NCBI RefSeq assembly: GCF_001476895.1
Contig: NZ_LDTB01000010.1
Coordinates: 62,001-126,000 of the forward strand
Direction of reading: 5' to 3'
Origin: Sphingomonas endophytica
Lineage (GTDB): Bacteria > Pseudomonadota > Alphaproteobacteria > Sphingomonadales > Sphingomonadaceae
DNA: 64,000 nucleotides
Made by a program: the position numbers and the translations under genes. This document shows, piece by piece, positions 36,845 to 46,346 of this stretch. A model generated the notes under the pieces. It was not told where the DNA came from, made no database searches, and was given only the letters and a program-made list of their open reading frames with translations. Position 1 is the first letter of the stretch. The number at the start of each line of letters is the position of its first letter.

Positions 36845-39833
36845 AGGTGCGTCCGAAATAGGCGGTGTAGAGCGGATCCCGCCGCACGGTATCGACCGTC
36901 AGCCGATTGGTTTCGTTGGTGATGTTCGTGACCTCCGCGATCAGCTTGATGTTGTGGGTCAGCGCATAGGAGGCCGAGGCGTCGACGAAGATCGAACTGG
37001 CGTTCGACGTCGAGTCCGCATCGACCGATCCGCTCGGCACCGCGGTCAGGAACGACCCGCGATAATTGACGGTCGAGCGGATGCTGAACTTGTCGTCCTC
37101 GTAGTAGAGCGTCCCGCTGGCGGTTTCGGGCGACAGGCCGACCAGGGGCGCGGTGCGCGAGAGAGTGGGCGAGATGATGTAGTTGATGTCGGAACGCACG
37201 CGCGTGAAATTGGCGAGCGCACCGAAATTGCTGAGCGCGCCCGGCAGGAAGCGGAACGGCAGCTGCAGGTTGACCTCGAACCCGCGCAACGGGCCACCCG
37301 GGGTATTGTTGCTGCGCTGGACCGTGAACAGATCGTTCGGGCTCAATTGCGTGCCGGTCAGCAGGCTGAGCGGCAGGCCGATGTCCTGGAATGCGACCTG
37401 CCGGCTGGTCGTCTGAATGTACGTCTCGATATTCTTGTAGAAGTACGCGACCGAGATCAGCGAGCCCGGCGCGAAATACCATTCCAGTGCGGCGTCGAAG
37501 GTGTTGGCGCGGATCGGATCGAGGAACGGATTGCTGAACGACGCGGTCTGGATCACCAGGTTGGCGGATCCGGCCGGGATCAACTGGCCGTAGGACGGGC
37601 GCGACATCACCCGTGCGGCGGAGGCGCGGGCGATCAGGTCGGGCGTGATGTCGAGCGCAAGGTTCATCGACGGCAGCCAGTCCTCATAGGAACGTCCGAC
37701 CTCCGAGATGACGAAGCGCGACGAATAGGTCGATCCCGCCGGCGCCGCGGTCGTGATCGGGCCATAGGTATCGAGACGTGTATGGACGTAGCGGACACCG
37801 GCATCGCCGCGCAGCGCGAACGGCAGCGTGTTCTCGGTGTTGAACTTCACCATCAGATAGCCGGACGAATATTTCTCGCTGACCCCGCCATAGGTGCCGC
37901 GCGCGCATTCGATGCTGCAATAGGCATAGGAATCGAGCCCGACCGCCGAGCGGAACCGGCCGGGATCGATCGTCACGAAATCCTGCAACTGGCCGCCCAG
38001 ATTGCTGCCGACGCCCTTGGTGACGGTCGTGAAGCTGGCCAGCGACACGCCGGTCGGCAGTGCCAGCGGGGTGGTGGTGCCCAATTGCCGCTCGCGCGCG
38101 ACATATTCGTTGGTGCGATACTGGCCGCCCGCCTGCAATGTGAAGCCGGGGGCGGCTTCCCATTCGCCATTCAACTCGGCGGTCTTGCTGGTAATGGTGT
38201 TGCGGCGGATGAAGTTCGACAATTGCCCGCGCTGGTCGGCGGTGGCCAGCGGCGGACCGTATTGGAACAGCGCGGGATTGGTGGTGTCGATCCCGTAGCC
38301 GATCTTCGGGATATCGGGATTGTCGCGGAAATCGATCGACCAGTTGCGCGTGTCGTTCGAGTCGATCGCGACCTGCAATCGGTTTACATCGAGTGTCGAG
38401 CGGTTGATGCCCACGAGCCCGTACAGCCGCACCGTGTCCGAGAAGCGATGATCGATGTTGAGGTTGGCCTGCTTGAATTCGGACGTGAACCGCTCGTCCT
38501 GCATTTCGGAACGCAGGTCGACGCCGTCGAACAGCCCGTGGATGAGCGATCCGTTGTCGTCGACCTCGATCTCGCGCACCGACGTCAGCGGCTGCCCGTT
38601 GTTCGAGATCGCGCGCCCGAACGAGCGCGCGTCGAACATCGTATCGAGCCGATTGACCTTGAAACGCGAATATAGCCCGTCGAGCGAAATGTCGGTCCGG
38701 TCGTCCGGCTTCCACTGCAAGGTCAGCGACCCGGCCAGCCGCTGCTGGTCCTGGCTGCTCTTCACCGGACGCGGCAGGCGCGGGAGATAGACGCCGCCGC
38801 CCGGACGGCCGTTCACCCCGGTGCGGCTCATGATATAGTCATAAGCCGACGCGGTGCCGGTACGCGGGTTGTTGGTGCTGCAATTGTTGGCGTCGGCGCC
38901 GATCGGGGTGCCGTTGGGCTGGCGATAGCCGGGCACCGGACTGTTCACCGCCACACCGCGATACGTGTAGCCGACGGGCGTGCAAAACGGGAAGATGACG
39001 CCCGCGTTCGCGGTTCCGGACGGCTGTGCCAGACCATATACCGTCGTCGGGATTACATCGACCGCCGAATAGGCATATTCGTCGATATGGCGACGCGAAT
39101 AGGCAATGCTGCCCAGGATGCCGAACGTGTCGCCGAACTTCTTCGACACCAGCGCCGACAGGCGCGGATCGACCTGTTTGCGGATGTCGTTGTAGATGCC
39201 GCGCGCGGTGCCGGAGAAGACGAAATCCTTGTCGCTCTTCTGGTCGAACGGGCGCGGCGCGCGCAGGTCGACGGTCGCGCCCAGCGAGCCTTCCTCGACA
39301 TCGGCCGATAGCGTCTTGCGCACCGACAGCGCCGAGAAGATCTCGGTCGGGAACGTCACGAAATCGAACGATCGACCGGTCGCGACGCCGCCGCGAATGT
39401 CGGTGCCGCTGACCTGCGACACGCCCTCCATGCCGTTGATGCGCACGCGCGTGAACTGCGCGCCCAGCCCGCGGACCGAAATGTTGCGCCCCTCGCCGCC
39501 GTCACCGCGCGACAGCGCCACGCCGGGGATCCGCTGCATCGATTCGGCGAGGTTCGAATCCGGGAACTTGCCGATATCTTCCGCGACGATGCTGTCGACC
39601 GCCGCCGTTTCATTGCGCTTCTGGTTCAGCGCACTGGTCAGCGCGGCGCGAAAGCCGGTGACGACGATATCGTCCGCTGCGTCAGGGTCGGCGACGGTGG
39701 CGGCGGCCGATGGCGCCTGCGCGGGGGTGTCGGGCGCGCGCGTCTGCGCCTCCAGGGGCAGCGCCGCGGCGAGGCTCGCCAAGCTGATCGAGACGTAGAG
39801 TTGATGCGTGCAGCGGCGCTTGTCGGTCAACAT
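36816..39833 (-). CDS. TonB-dependent receptor of the keto-glycoside locus
   Basis: 1005 aa; signal-like N-terminus (LYVSISLASLAAALPLEAQ), TonB-box-like DIVVTGFRAALTSALNQKRNE, plug (SIVAEDIGKFPDSNLAESMQRIPGVALSRGDGGEGRNISVRG) and a large barrel ending ALAVNFQF with terminal Phe. The IGKFPDSNLAE..RIPGV pattern marks the Caulobacter/sphingomonad sugar-receptor branch. It is divergent from the DUF1080 gene across a 367-base gap and upstream of an MFS transporter, so it likely imports the glycoside handled by those enzymes. Exact substrate unknown. Confidence 0.92.
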   Translation of the reverse strand: MLTDKRRCTHQLYVSISLASLAAALPLEAQTRAPDTPAQAPSAAATVADPDAADDIVVTGFRAALTSALNQKRNETAAVDSIVAEDIGKFPDSNLAESMQRIPGVALSRGDGGEGRNISVRGLGAQFTRVRINGMEGVSQVSGTDIRGGVATGRSFDFVTFPTEIFSALSVRKTLSADVEEGSLGATVDLRAPRPFDQKSDKDFVFSGTARGIYNDIRKQVDPRLSALVSKKFGDTFGILGSIAYSRRHIDEYAYSAVDVIPTTVYGLAQPSGTANAGVIFPFCTPVGYTYRGVAVNSPVPGYRQPNGTPIGADANNCSTNNPRTGTASAYDYIMSRTGVNGRPGGGVYLPRLPRPVKSSQDQQRLAGSLTLQWKPDDRTDISLDGLYSRFKVNRLDTMFDARSFGRAISNNGQPLTSVREIEVDDNGSLIHGLFDGVDLRSEMQDERFTSEFKQANLNIDHRFSDTVRLYGLVGINRSTLDVNRLQVAIDSNDTRNWSIDFRDNPDIPKIGYGIDTTNPALFQYGPPLATADQRGQLSNFIRRNTITSKTAELNGEWEAAPGFTLQAGGQYRTNEYVARERQLGTTTPLALPTGVSLASFTTVTKGVGSNLGGQLQDFVTIDPGRFRSAVGLDSYAYCSIECARGTYGGVSEKYSSGYLMVKFNTENTLPFALRGDAGVRYVHTRLDTYGPITTAAPAGSTYSSRFVISEVGRSYEDWLPSMNLALDITPDLIARASAARVMSRPSYGQLIPAGSANLVIQTASFSNPFLDPIRANTFDAALEWYFAPGSLISVAYFYKNIETYIQTTSRQVAFQDIGLPLSLLTGTQLSPNDLFTVQRSNNTPGGPLRGFEVNLQLPFRFLPGALSNFGALANFTRVRSDINYIISPTLSRTAPLVGLSPETASGTLYYEDDKFSIRSTVNYRGSFLTAVPSGSVDADSTSNASSIFVDASASYALTHNIKLIAEVTNITNETNRLTVDTVRRDPLYTAYFGRTYALAVNFQF

Positions 39834-40200
39834 TCCTCTCCCTGACGACCGCCGCGCCGTGTGATCCCCTCGCCTGTTGACGATCGGGAGATGCGCGTTT
39901 CGGCCTTGTGGTCAGGTAGCATTGTCAGTCCATCGTGGCAACGGCGGCACGCGCCGGCAAACGGTCCCTCGCAAAATGGCGTGTCATCGAGTCGCAATCT
40001 CACCCTCCGCCGTCCGCCACTTCTTTCCATTTACCAGACGCGCTTTTCGTGATGATCGCCGTGGCGCTGGCCGAACCGCGACCCGCCAAGAAATGTCTGA
40101 CATCTCTATTGCAACTGGTCCGGCCGCGACTTAGGCTCCGACCCCGGAGAGGTGCAGAAGCACTGACATAAAAACGACAGTAATCGGGGCGAGGCGCTTG
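39834..40200. promoter_or_regulatory. Divergent regulatory gap between receptor and DUF1080 genes
   Basis: 367 bases with no supportable gene. It should contain promoters for both sides. I see no LacI-type GCAANCGNTTGC site here, unlike the gap at 11059-11221, and no clear sigma-70 pair. A few TGGTC/GGTC-containing stretches (for example near 39909 and 40115) could be part of a GntR-type operator but are too weak to call. Confidence 0.4.
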
Positions 40201-41607
40201 ATGGCGAAGCGAAATCTGGCGGTATGGGCATTGGCGGCGGCCGTGCCGGTCGCGATCGGCGCGTCACCCGCGCCGCAGGTCAGCGCGCGACAGATTCCCT
40301 GGCGTGACGTGACGCCGCGCGACGGGCTCGCCGGGTGGCACAAGGTCGGCGGGAACGCGACCTATGAGGTGGTCGATGGCGAACTGGTCGGGCGCGCGGA
40401 ACCGGGCAAGGCGAACAGCTGGCTGGTGTCGGATGCGCAGGTCGGCGACTTCATCATCGAATTCGACGCGAAGACCGATCCCGTGCTCAATTCCGGCGTG
40501 ATGATCCGCGGTCAGAGCCGGCCCGATTATCGCAACGGCGTCGTCTTCGGCTATCAGGCGGAGATCGATCCGAGCAAGCGGGCGTGGAGCGGCGGCCTGT
40601 ACGACGAGCAGCGGCGGCAGTGGCTCTACACGCTCGGCCGCAACGAGGCCGCGCGGCGCGCCTTCCGCTCGGGCGACTGGAATCACTATCGCGTCGAGGC
40701 GATCGGCAACCGGCTTCGCACCTGGATCAACGGCGTACCGGCGGCCGATATCGTCGACGACATGGACGCGCGCGGCTTCATCGCCTTTCAGGTCCATGCG
40801 ATCCCCGACGCCGACGCCGCGCGTCACCCCGAGGCGCGGTTCCGCAGCGTACGTATCATCACCGACCGCCCGGCGCGCTTCGCCATGCCCGCGACCGGCA
40901 TCGCGCAGCAGGGTTGGCTATCGAACCGGCTGTCGGATGCCGAACGGCGGGCGGGCTGGAAGCTGCTGTGGGACGGCCGCACCAACGCCGGCTGGACCAG
41001 CGCGAAGGGAACGCGCTTCCCCGCGAAGGGCTGGACGATGGCCGATGGCCTGCTGACGGTCGAAGGATCCGATGGCGCAGAATCCGCCAACGGCGGCGAT
41101 ATCGTCACGACCCGCGATTACCGGGACTTCGAACTGTCGGTCGATTTCCGGCTGACCGAGGGCGCGAACAGCGGGATCAAATATTTCGTCGATCCGGCGC
41201 TGTCGAAGGGTGCTGGTTCCGCGATCGGGCTGGAGTATCAGCTTCTCGACGACGCGCGCCATCCCGATGCGAAGCGCGGGCGCGACGGCAACCGGACGCT
41301 CGGTTCGCTGTACGACCTGATCGCGGCGCGCAACCTGTCCGATCCCGAAAGCCCGGGCAAGCGCATCAACCCGCCCGGCGAATGGAACCGCGCGGTGATC
41401 GTCTCGCGCGGCCGCCATGTCCAACACTGGCTCAACGGCTTCAAGGTGGTCGAGTACGAACGCGGGTCGCCGGCGTTCCGGGCGCTGGTCGCGCAGAGCA
41501 AATATGCGCGATTCCCCAACTTCGGGGAGCGGGAGCGTGGGCCGATCCTGCTTCAGGATCATGGCAACCACGTCGATTTCCGCTCGATCAAGATCCGTGA
41601 ATTCTAA
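40201..41607 (+). CDS. Tandem DUF1080 (3-keto-disaccharide hydrolase) protein, exported
   Basis: 468 aa with a signal peptide (MAKRNLAVWALAAAVPVAIGASPA) and two DUF1080 domains. The first (about 33-215) has GLAGWHKVGGNATYEVVDGELVG, FIIEFDAKTDPVLNSGVMIRG and WNHYRVEAIGNRLRTWINGV. The second (about 243-468) has WKLLWDGRTNAGW, FELSVDFRLTEGANSGIKYFV and EWNRAVIVSRGRHVQHWLNGFKVVEY. DUF1080 proteins are concanavalin-like and include hydrolases that cleave glycosides once C3 has been oxidised to a ketone. Two domains in one chain might bind and cleave, or act on two linkages. It heads a plus-strand cluster of oxidoreductases. Confidence 0.88.
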   Translation: MAKRNLAVWALAAAVPVAIGASPAPQVSARQIPWRDVTPRDGLAGWHKVGGNATYEVVDGELVGRAEPGKANSWLVSDAQVGDFIIEFDAKTDPVLNSGVMIRGQSRPDYRNGVVFGYQAEIDPSKRAWSGGLYDEQRRQWLYTLGRNEAARRAFRSGDWNHYRVEAIGNRLRTWINGVPAADIVDDMDARGFIAFQVHAIPDADAARHPEARFRSVRIITDRPARFAMPATGIAQQGWLSNRLSDAERRAGWKLLWDGRTNAGWTSAKGTRFPAKGWTMADGLLTVEGSDGAESANGGDIVTTRDYRDFELSVDFRLTEGANSGIKYFVDPALSKGAGSAIGLEYQLLDDARHPDAKRGRDGNRTLGSLYDLIAARNLSDPESPGKRINPPGEWNRAVIVSRGRHVQHWLNGFKVVEYERGSPAFRALVAQSKYARFPNFGERERGPILLQDHGNHVDFRSIKIREF

Positions 41608-41620
41608 GGGGGAGGCATCG

Positions 41621-42934
41621 ATGATCGACCGTCGCACGATGATGACCGGCGCGGGCGCGGCGCTGGGCGTCGCGATCAGCGCGCGCAGCTATGCGCAGAT
41701 CAAGGGCGCCAACGACCGGCTGCGCGTCGCGGTGGTCGGGGTGAATGGTCGCGGACAGGCGCATCTGAGTGCGTTCGCCAAACAGCCGAACGTCGCGATC
41801 ACGCACATGGTCGATGTCGATTCGGACGTGCTCGCCAAGCGCGCGGGCGAGTTCGCGGCGCGGGGCCATCCGGCGGTGAAGATCGAGCGCGACTACCGCC
41901 GCCTGCTCGACGGCAAGGCGGTCGATATCGTGACGGTCGCGACGCCCGATCACTGGCATGCCAAGCTGGCGATCGACGCGATGGACGCCGGGCGGCATTG
42001 CTATCTCGAAAAGCCGATCGGCATCGCACCGGCCGAGGGCGAGGCGCTGATCGCCGCGCAGCGGCGCACCCGACGGCAGTTGCAGGTCGGCAATCAACAA
42101 CGATCGAGCCCCGAGACGCAACAGCTCGCGGCGCTGATCCGCGCCGGCGAACTCGGCGACGTGTACGAGGCGCAGGCCTGGTATGCCAACAACCGCAAGT
42201 CGATCGGCAATGGTACCGAGATCGCGCCCCCGCCCAACCTCGACTGGGATTTGTGGCAGGGCCCGCGCCCACGCGGCCCGTATCGCTCCAACCTGGTCCA
42301 CTATAACTGGCACTGGTTCTGGAAGTACGGCACCGGGGAGATCTGCAACAACGCGATGCACGAACTCGATGTCGCGCGCTGGCTGATGGGGCTGACCTAT
42401 CCCAGGACGGTGTCCGCACGCGGCGCGCGCCATTTCTACAAGGGCGACGATTGGGAGATGTACGATTCGCTCGCGCTCGACCTGATCTATGACGATGATC
42501 GCGCGATCCGCTGGAACGGGCAGAGCTGCAACGGGCAGCTGACCTACGGGCGCGGACGCGGGGTGTTGTTGCTCGGCACGAAGGGATCGGCGGTGGTCGA
42601 CCGCAACGGGTTCGAGCTGTACGATCTCGCGGGCAAGCCGGTCCGGCAGGTCAAGGCGGCGGCGACATCGGAGACGACCGGCACCGTCGGTGAGGGCGTG
42701 CTGGACGTCTATCACGCGCGCAACTTCGTCGACGTGATCCGTGGACAGGCGTCGGCGCTGGCCTCCCCGATCGCGGAGGGGCATATCAGCACGACGCTCT
42801 GCCATCTGGGCAACATGGCCTATCGCACCGGCAGCGTGCTGACCGTCGATCCGGCGACCGGCAAGCCCGCCAGCGCGGAGGCGATGAAGCTCTGGTCGGT
42901 CGCCTATCAGCCCGGCTGGGAGGTTCGCGCCTGA
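41621..42934 (+). CDS. Gfo/Idh/MocA-family oxidoreductase 1, Tat-type leader
   Basis: 437 aa. The leader MIDRRTMMTGAGAALGVAISARSYAQ has a twin arginine. A Rossmann domain (VAVVGVNGRGQAHLSAF), the catalytic EKP (CYLEKPIG) and a C-terminal Gfo/Idh fold with GTGEICNNAMHELDVARWLMG follow. Exported members of this family hold NAD(P) tightly, as in glucose-fructose oxidoreductase, and oxidise or reduce sugar carbons; C3 oxidation or reduction of a glycoside is the likely role here. GGGGGAGG stands before the ATG, 13 bases after the DUF1080 stop, so the genes are co-transcribed. Confidence 0.88.
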   Translation: MIDRRTMMTGAGAALGVAISARSYAQIKGANDRLRVAVVGVNGRGQAHLSAFAKQPNVAITHMVDVDSDVLAKRAGEFAARGHPAVKIERDYRRLLDGKAVDIVTVATPDHWHAKLAIDAMDAGRHCYLEKPIGIAPAEGEALIAAQRRTRRQLQVGNQQRSSPETQQLAALIRAGELGDVYEAQAWYANNRKSIGNGTEIAPPPNLDWDLWQGPRPRGPYRSNLVHYNWHWFWKYGTGEICNNAMHELDVARWLMGLTYPRTVSARGARHFYKGDDWEMYDSLALDLIYDDDRAIRWNGQSCNGQLTYGRGRGVLLLGTKGSAVVDRNGFELYDLAGKPVRQVKAAATSETTGTVGEGVLDVYHARNFVDVIRGQASALASPIAEGHISTTLCHLGNMAYRTGSVLTVDPATGKPASAEAMKLWSVAYQPGWEVRA

Positions 42935-42951
42935 CCCGATCGGCTGCCCTG

Positions 42952-43803
42952 ATGCGCGATGCGGCGCCGGTGCGGGAAGCGAGCGGGATCGAACGCTTCC
43001 TGGCGATGGGCACACGGGTCGAACTGCACCGCTTCGGCCCCGGCGATGCCGACGCGCTGGCGCGGGCGCGGCGCGCGATCGAGGCGGTCGACGATGCACT
43101 GACGATCCACCGTCCCTCACCCGCGACGGCGCTGAACGAGGTGCTGCGAAATGGCGGGACGGCGCGGATCAACGATCCCCTTCTGCTCGACGCACTGTTG
43201 CGGATCGCGGCGGGACGCGCGATGACCGACGGGCTGTTCGATCCCGCCGCGCAGGTCGGCCGGGCCGATGCCGGCTGGCAGGCGCTGCACATCGACGCAC
43301 GCGCCGCGACGGTGGCGAGCGACCGGCCGGTCGCGCTCGACTTCGGCGGGTTCGGCAAGGGCTATGCGCTGGACCGTGCGGCGGCGGCGTTGCGAGACGC
43401 CGGCGTGACCTGTGCGCTGCTGTCGGCGGGCGAAAGCTCGATATCGGTCGTGGGCGAACATCCGCTGGGCGGCGCGTGGTCGTTCGCGATACCCGATCCG
43501 CGTTCGGCGGATCGCACGCTGGCGGAGGTCGATCTGGTCGACGAGGCGCTGTCGGTATCCTCGACGCTGGGCGCGGGCGCGCTGGCGCCGGGCCGGGCGG
43601 CGACGGTGCGCCCCATGGACGGCGTTGCGATCCGCGCGCCGCGGACGGCCGTGGCCGTGGACCGCCGCGGCGCCGTGGCGGAAATGCTCAGCACCGCGCT
43701 CATCATCGCGGATGACCGGCAGGCGCGGTGCCTGCAGGCGAACGGGCGGCGCATGATATTCGAACTGGCGCATGACGCTTGCGACGGGATGGTGACGGAA
43801 TGA
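42952..43803 (+). CDS. FAD:protein FMN transferase (ApbE family)
   Basis: 283 aa. The family marks are RFLAMGTRVELHRF at the N-terminus, the FAD-binding LDFGGFGKGYALDRAAAALRDAG, LLSAGESSISVVG and the Mg-site region near VDEALSVSSTLG. ApbE attaches FMN to Thr/Ser of exported flavoproteins. No signal peptide is evident, so it may act in the cytoplasm or be anchored otherwise. No clear FMN-acceptor protein (RnfG/NqrC type) is encoded nearby. It starts 17 bases after the first Gfo/Idh/MocA gene and overlaps the next by ATGA, so it is part of this operon, which is an unusual place. Confidence 0.82.
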   Translation: MRDAAPVREASGIERFLAMGTRVELHRFGPGDADALARARRAIEAVDDALTIHRPSPATALNEVLRNGGTARINDPLLLDALLRIAAGRAMTDGLFDPAAQVGRADAGWQALHIDARAATVASDRPVALDFGGFGKGYALDRAAAALRDAGVTCALLSAGESSISVVGEHPLGGAWSFAIPDPRSADRTLAEVDLVDEALSVSSTLGAGALAPGRAATVRPMDGVAIRAPRTAVAVDRRGAVAEMLSTALIIADDRQARCLQANGRRMIFELAHDACDGMVTE

Positions 43804-45062
43804 CGGACAAGACCTTCGACCTGTCGCGGCGCGCGTTTCTCGACCGGGCGTTGCTGGCCACCGCCGGCAGCGTGATGGCCGGCGCCACGCCGTGGGTGGC
43901 GCTGGCGGCGGGCGCGCAGACCGCCGGGGCGGGCCGGGTGCGGCTGGGCGTGATCGGCACCGGCGATCGCGGCCGGGCGCTGATCCAGAACATCGCCAAG
44001 ACCCGCAACTGCACCGTGGCCGCGATCTGCGACAGCTATGCGCCCAACCTCGGCAAGGCACGGCAATGGGTGCCGGCGGGCACGCCGGAATTCGCCGATC
44101 ACCGCGCGATGCTGGATGCGCGCGGGCTGGATGCGGTGGTGATCGCGACGCCGCTCGACATGCATGCCCGCCACACGCTGGACGCGTTCGACGCCGGACT
44201 GCACGTGTGGTGCGAGAAGGCGATGGCGCGCACGATCGCGGATTGCGGGGCGATGGTGACGGCGTCGCAGGAGCGCGGCAAGATCTTGCAGATCGGGCAC
44301 CAGCGGATGTTCCACCCGACCTATCTGAACGCCCTCAGGCGCGTGAAGGCGGGCGAGATCGGCACCATCACGCAGATCCGCGCCAGCTGGCACCGCAACA
44401 ACAGCTGGCGGCGCAAGGTGCCCGCCGACAGCACCGATCGCCGCATCAACTGGCGACTGTATCGCGAAAGCTCGGCCGGGTTGATGACGGAACTGGCCAC
44501 GCACCAGTTGCAGGTCGGCAACTGGTTCCTCGACGCTGTGCCGACGCGCGTCATGGGCTCGGGCAGCATCTGTTACTGGAAGGACGGTCGCGAGGTCTAC
44601 GACCATGTCGCGCTGATCTACGAATATGCCGGCGGGCGGAAGCTGATCTATACCTCGCTGCTGAACAATGCCCGTTATGGCTGCGAGGAGCAGATCCAGG
44701 GCAGCAAGGGGACGATCGAACCCGAACTGGGGCGCATCTATCAGGAGGTGCCGCCCCGCGCGCTGGCGCTGGAGCGGATGCAGGCCGACGTGCAGCGGGG
44801 GCACAAGCGCACGATCCCGATCGGCGGCGCGACATGGTTCCCCGAACTGCCCGTGACCACGCCCGGCGAATCGCTCGGCTGGGGCGAATATGACGAGACG
44901 ATGCTGCAGTTCGAGGGGTTTGGCGAGGCGGTGCGGACCGGAAAGCCGCTGCCCGGACTGCTGCGACAGGCCTATCAAGCCAGCGTCGCCTCGCTGCTGG
45001 GCGAACAGGCGATGGATGGCGGACAGGCACTGGCCTGGCCGACGTCGCTGGTGACGATCTGA
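43800..45062 (+). CDS. Gfo/Idh/MocA-family oxidoreductase 2, Tat signal
   Basis: 420 aa with a clear Tat leader, LSRRAFLDRALLATAGSVMAGATPWVALA. The Rossmann motif LGVIGTGDRGRAL is canonical; the catalytic site reads EKAMA where EKP is usual. ELATHQLQVGNWFL matches the family C-terminal domain. It is presumably periplasmic with bound NAD(P) and works on an oxidised sugar. It overlaps apbE by four bases and is followed 14 bases later by a third member, so the three are one transcript. Confidence 0.86.
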   Translation: MTDKTFDLSRRAFLDRALLATAGSVMAGATPWVALAAGAQTAGAGRVRLGVIGTGDRGRALIQNIAKTRNCTVAAICDSYAPNLGKARQWVPAGTPEFADHRAMLDARGLDAVVIATPLDMHARHTLDAFDAGLHVWCEKAMARTIADCGAMVTASQERGKILQIGHQRMFHPTYLNALRRVKAGEIGTITQIRASWHRNNSWRRKVPADSTDRRINWRLYRESSAGLMTELATHQLQVGNWFLDAVPTRVMGSGSICYWKDGREVYDHVALIYEYAGGRKLIYTSLLNNARYGCEEQIQGSKGTIEPELGRIYQEVPPRALALERMQADVQRGHKRTIPIGGATWFPELPVTTPGESLGWGEYDETMLQFEGFGEAVRTGKPLPGLLRQAYQASVASLLGEQAMDGGQALAWPTSLVTI

Positions 45063-45076
45063 AAGGGAAGCGAGCC

Positions 45077-46234
45077 GTGACCGACACCGACCGTCGTGCG
45101 ATTCTTGGTCTGGGACTGACCGCCGGGCTGGCGGGCCTCGCCGGCGAAGCGCTCGCGCAATCCGCGACGCGCGGCGACGCGCCGACCGAAAGCGCGGTCG
45201 CCAAGCCGGCGCCGGACGCCAGGTATCGCGTCCCGTTCGCGGTGATCGGGATGGACCACAACCACATCTACGGCATCACCGACGCGATGATCCGTGGCGG
45301 CGGGGTGCTGACCAGCTTCTATTCGGCCGACGCGAGACAGGTCGCCACCTTCCGGAAGCGGTATCCGGCGGCGAAACTGGCGCGAAGCGAGGACGAGATC
45401 CTCGACGATCGCGCCATCAAGCTGGTGTGCAGCGCCGCGATCCCCAGCCTGCGCGCGCCGCTGGGCATCCGCGTGATGCGGGCGGGCAAGGATTATCTCA
45501 GCGACAAGGCGGCGGTCACGACCCTGCAGCAACTGGCCGACGTGCGGCGCGCGATCAGGGAGACCGGGCGCAAGTACGGGATCATGTATTCCGAACGGCT
45601 GGAGGTGCCCGCGGCGGTGATGGCCGGGCAATTGGTGCACGACGGCGCGATCGGGCGCGTGATCCAGACGATCAACCTCGCCCCGCATCGCCTGTCCGCC
45701 CCCAACCGCCCCGACTGGTTCTGGGATCCGGCGCGCAACGGCGGCATCCTGACCGATGTCGGCAGCCATCAGGCCGATCAGTTCCTCTACCTGACCGGCA
45801 GCAAGCGCGCGCAGGTCATGGCGGCGCAGACCGGCAATTTCGCCCATCCCGACCACCCGACGTTCGAGGATTTCGGCGACATGATGCTGCACGGCGACGG
45901 CGGCACGGGCTATGTCCGCGTCGACTGGTTCACGCCCGACGGCCTGCCGACCTGGGGTGACGGGCGGCTCTTCATCCTCGGCACCGAGGGGTATATCGAG
46001 CTGCGCAAGTACGTCGATATCGCCGGGCGGCCGGGCGGCAACCACCTGTTCGTCGCCGATCGCAAGGGCACGCGCTATCTCGACTGCTCCAAGGTGCCGT
46101 TGCCGTTCGGGCCGCAGTTCATCGCCGACATCGTCGAGCGGACCTCGGTCGCACAGGATCAGGACGGCGCCCTGCTGGCCGCCGAACTGGTGCTGACCGC
46201 CGAGGAGAAGGCGACGCGCGCCACCGCGCGCTGA
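45077..46234 (+). CDS. Gfo/Idh/MocA-family protein 3, divergent site, Tat-type leader
   Basis: 385 aa from a GTG after AAGGGAAG. The leader TDRRAILGLGLTAGLAGLAGEALAQ has a twin arginine. The nucleotide-binding loop is aberrant: FAVIGMDHNHIYG lacks the GxGxxG of its neighbours, and the catalytic EKP is replaced by DKAAV. The C-terminal domain is kept (ILTDVGSHQADQFLYLTG). It may no longer do a normal redox reaction and could be an isomerase, hydratase or binding partner. It is the last gene of the operon; an inverted repeat follows its stop. Confidence 0.8.
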   Translation: MTDTDRRAILGLGLTAGLAGLAGEALAQSATRGDAPTESAVAKPAPDARYRVPFAVIGMDHNHIYGITDAMIRGGGVLTSFYSADARQVATFRKRYPAAKLARSEDEILDDRAIKLVCSAAIPSLRAPLGIRVMRAGKDYLSDKAAVTTLQQLADVRRAIRETGRKYGIMYSERLEVPAAVMAGQLVHDGAIGRVIQTINLAPHRLSAPNRPDWFWDPARNGGILTDVGSHQADQFLYLTGSKRAQVMAAQTGNFAHPDHPTFEDFGDMMLHGDGGTGYVRVDWFTPDGLPTWGDGRLFILGTEGYIELRKYVDIAGRPGGNHLFVADRKGTRYLDCSKVPLPFGPQFIADIVERTSVAQDQDGALLAAELVLTAEEKATRATAR

Positions 46235-46318
46235 CGTCGCCCTCCCGCGCGGTGCTTGCCCCGCCAGCGAAGCGCGATGGCGCGCCGCACCCCGACCGAC
46301 CAGCGAGCGGCAAGCAGC

Positions 46319-46346
46319 AAGCCGGCCCTGCGGATCAGGCCGGCTT
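46319..46346. terminator. Possible bidirectional terminator hairpin
   Basis: AAGCCGGCC and GGCCGGCTT form a nine-base perfect stem with a ten-base loop. It lies in the gap after the last plus-strand Gfo/Idh/MocA gene and includes the stop codon of the convergent minus-strand gene in its loop. There is no real T tract on either side, so the function as terminator is uncertain. Confidence 0.4.
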
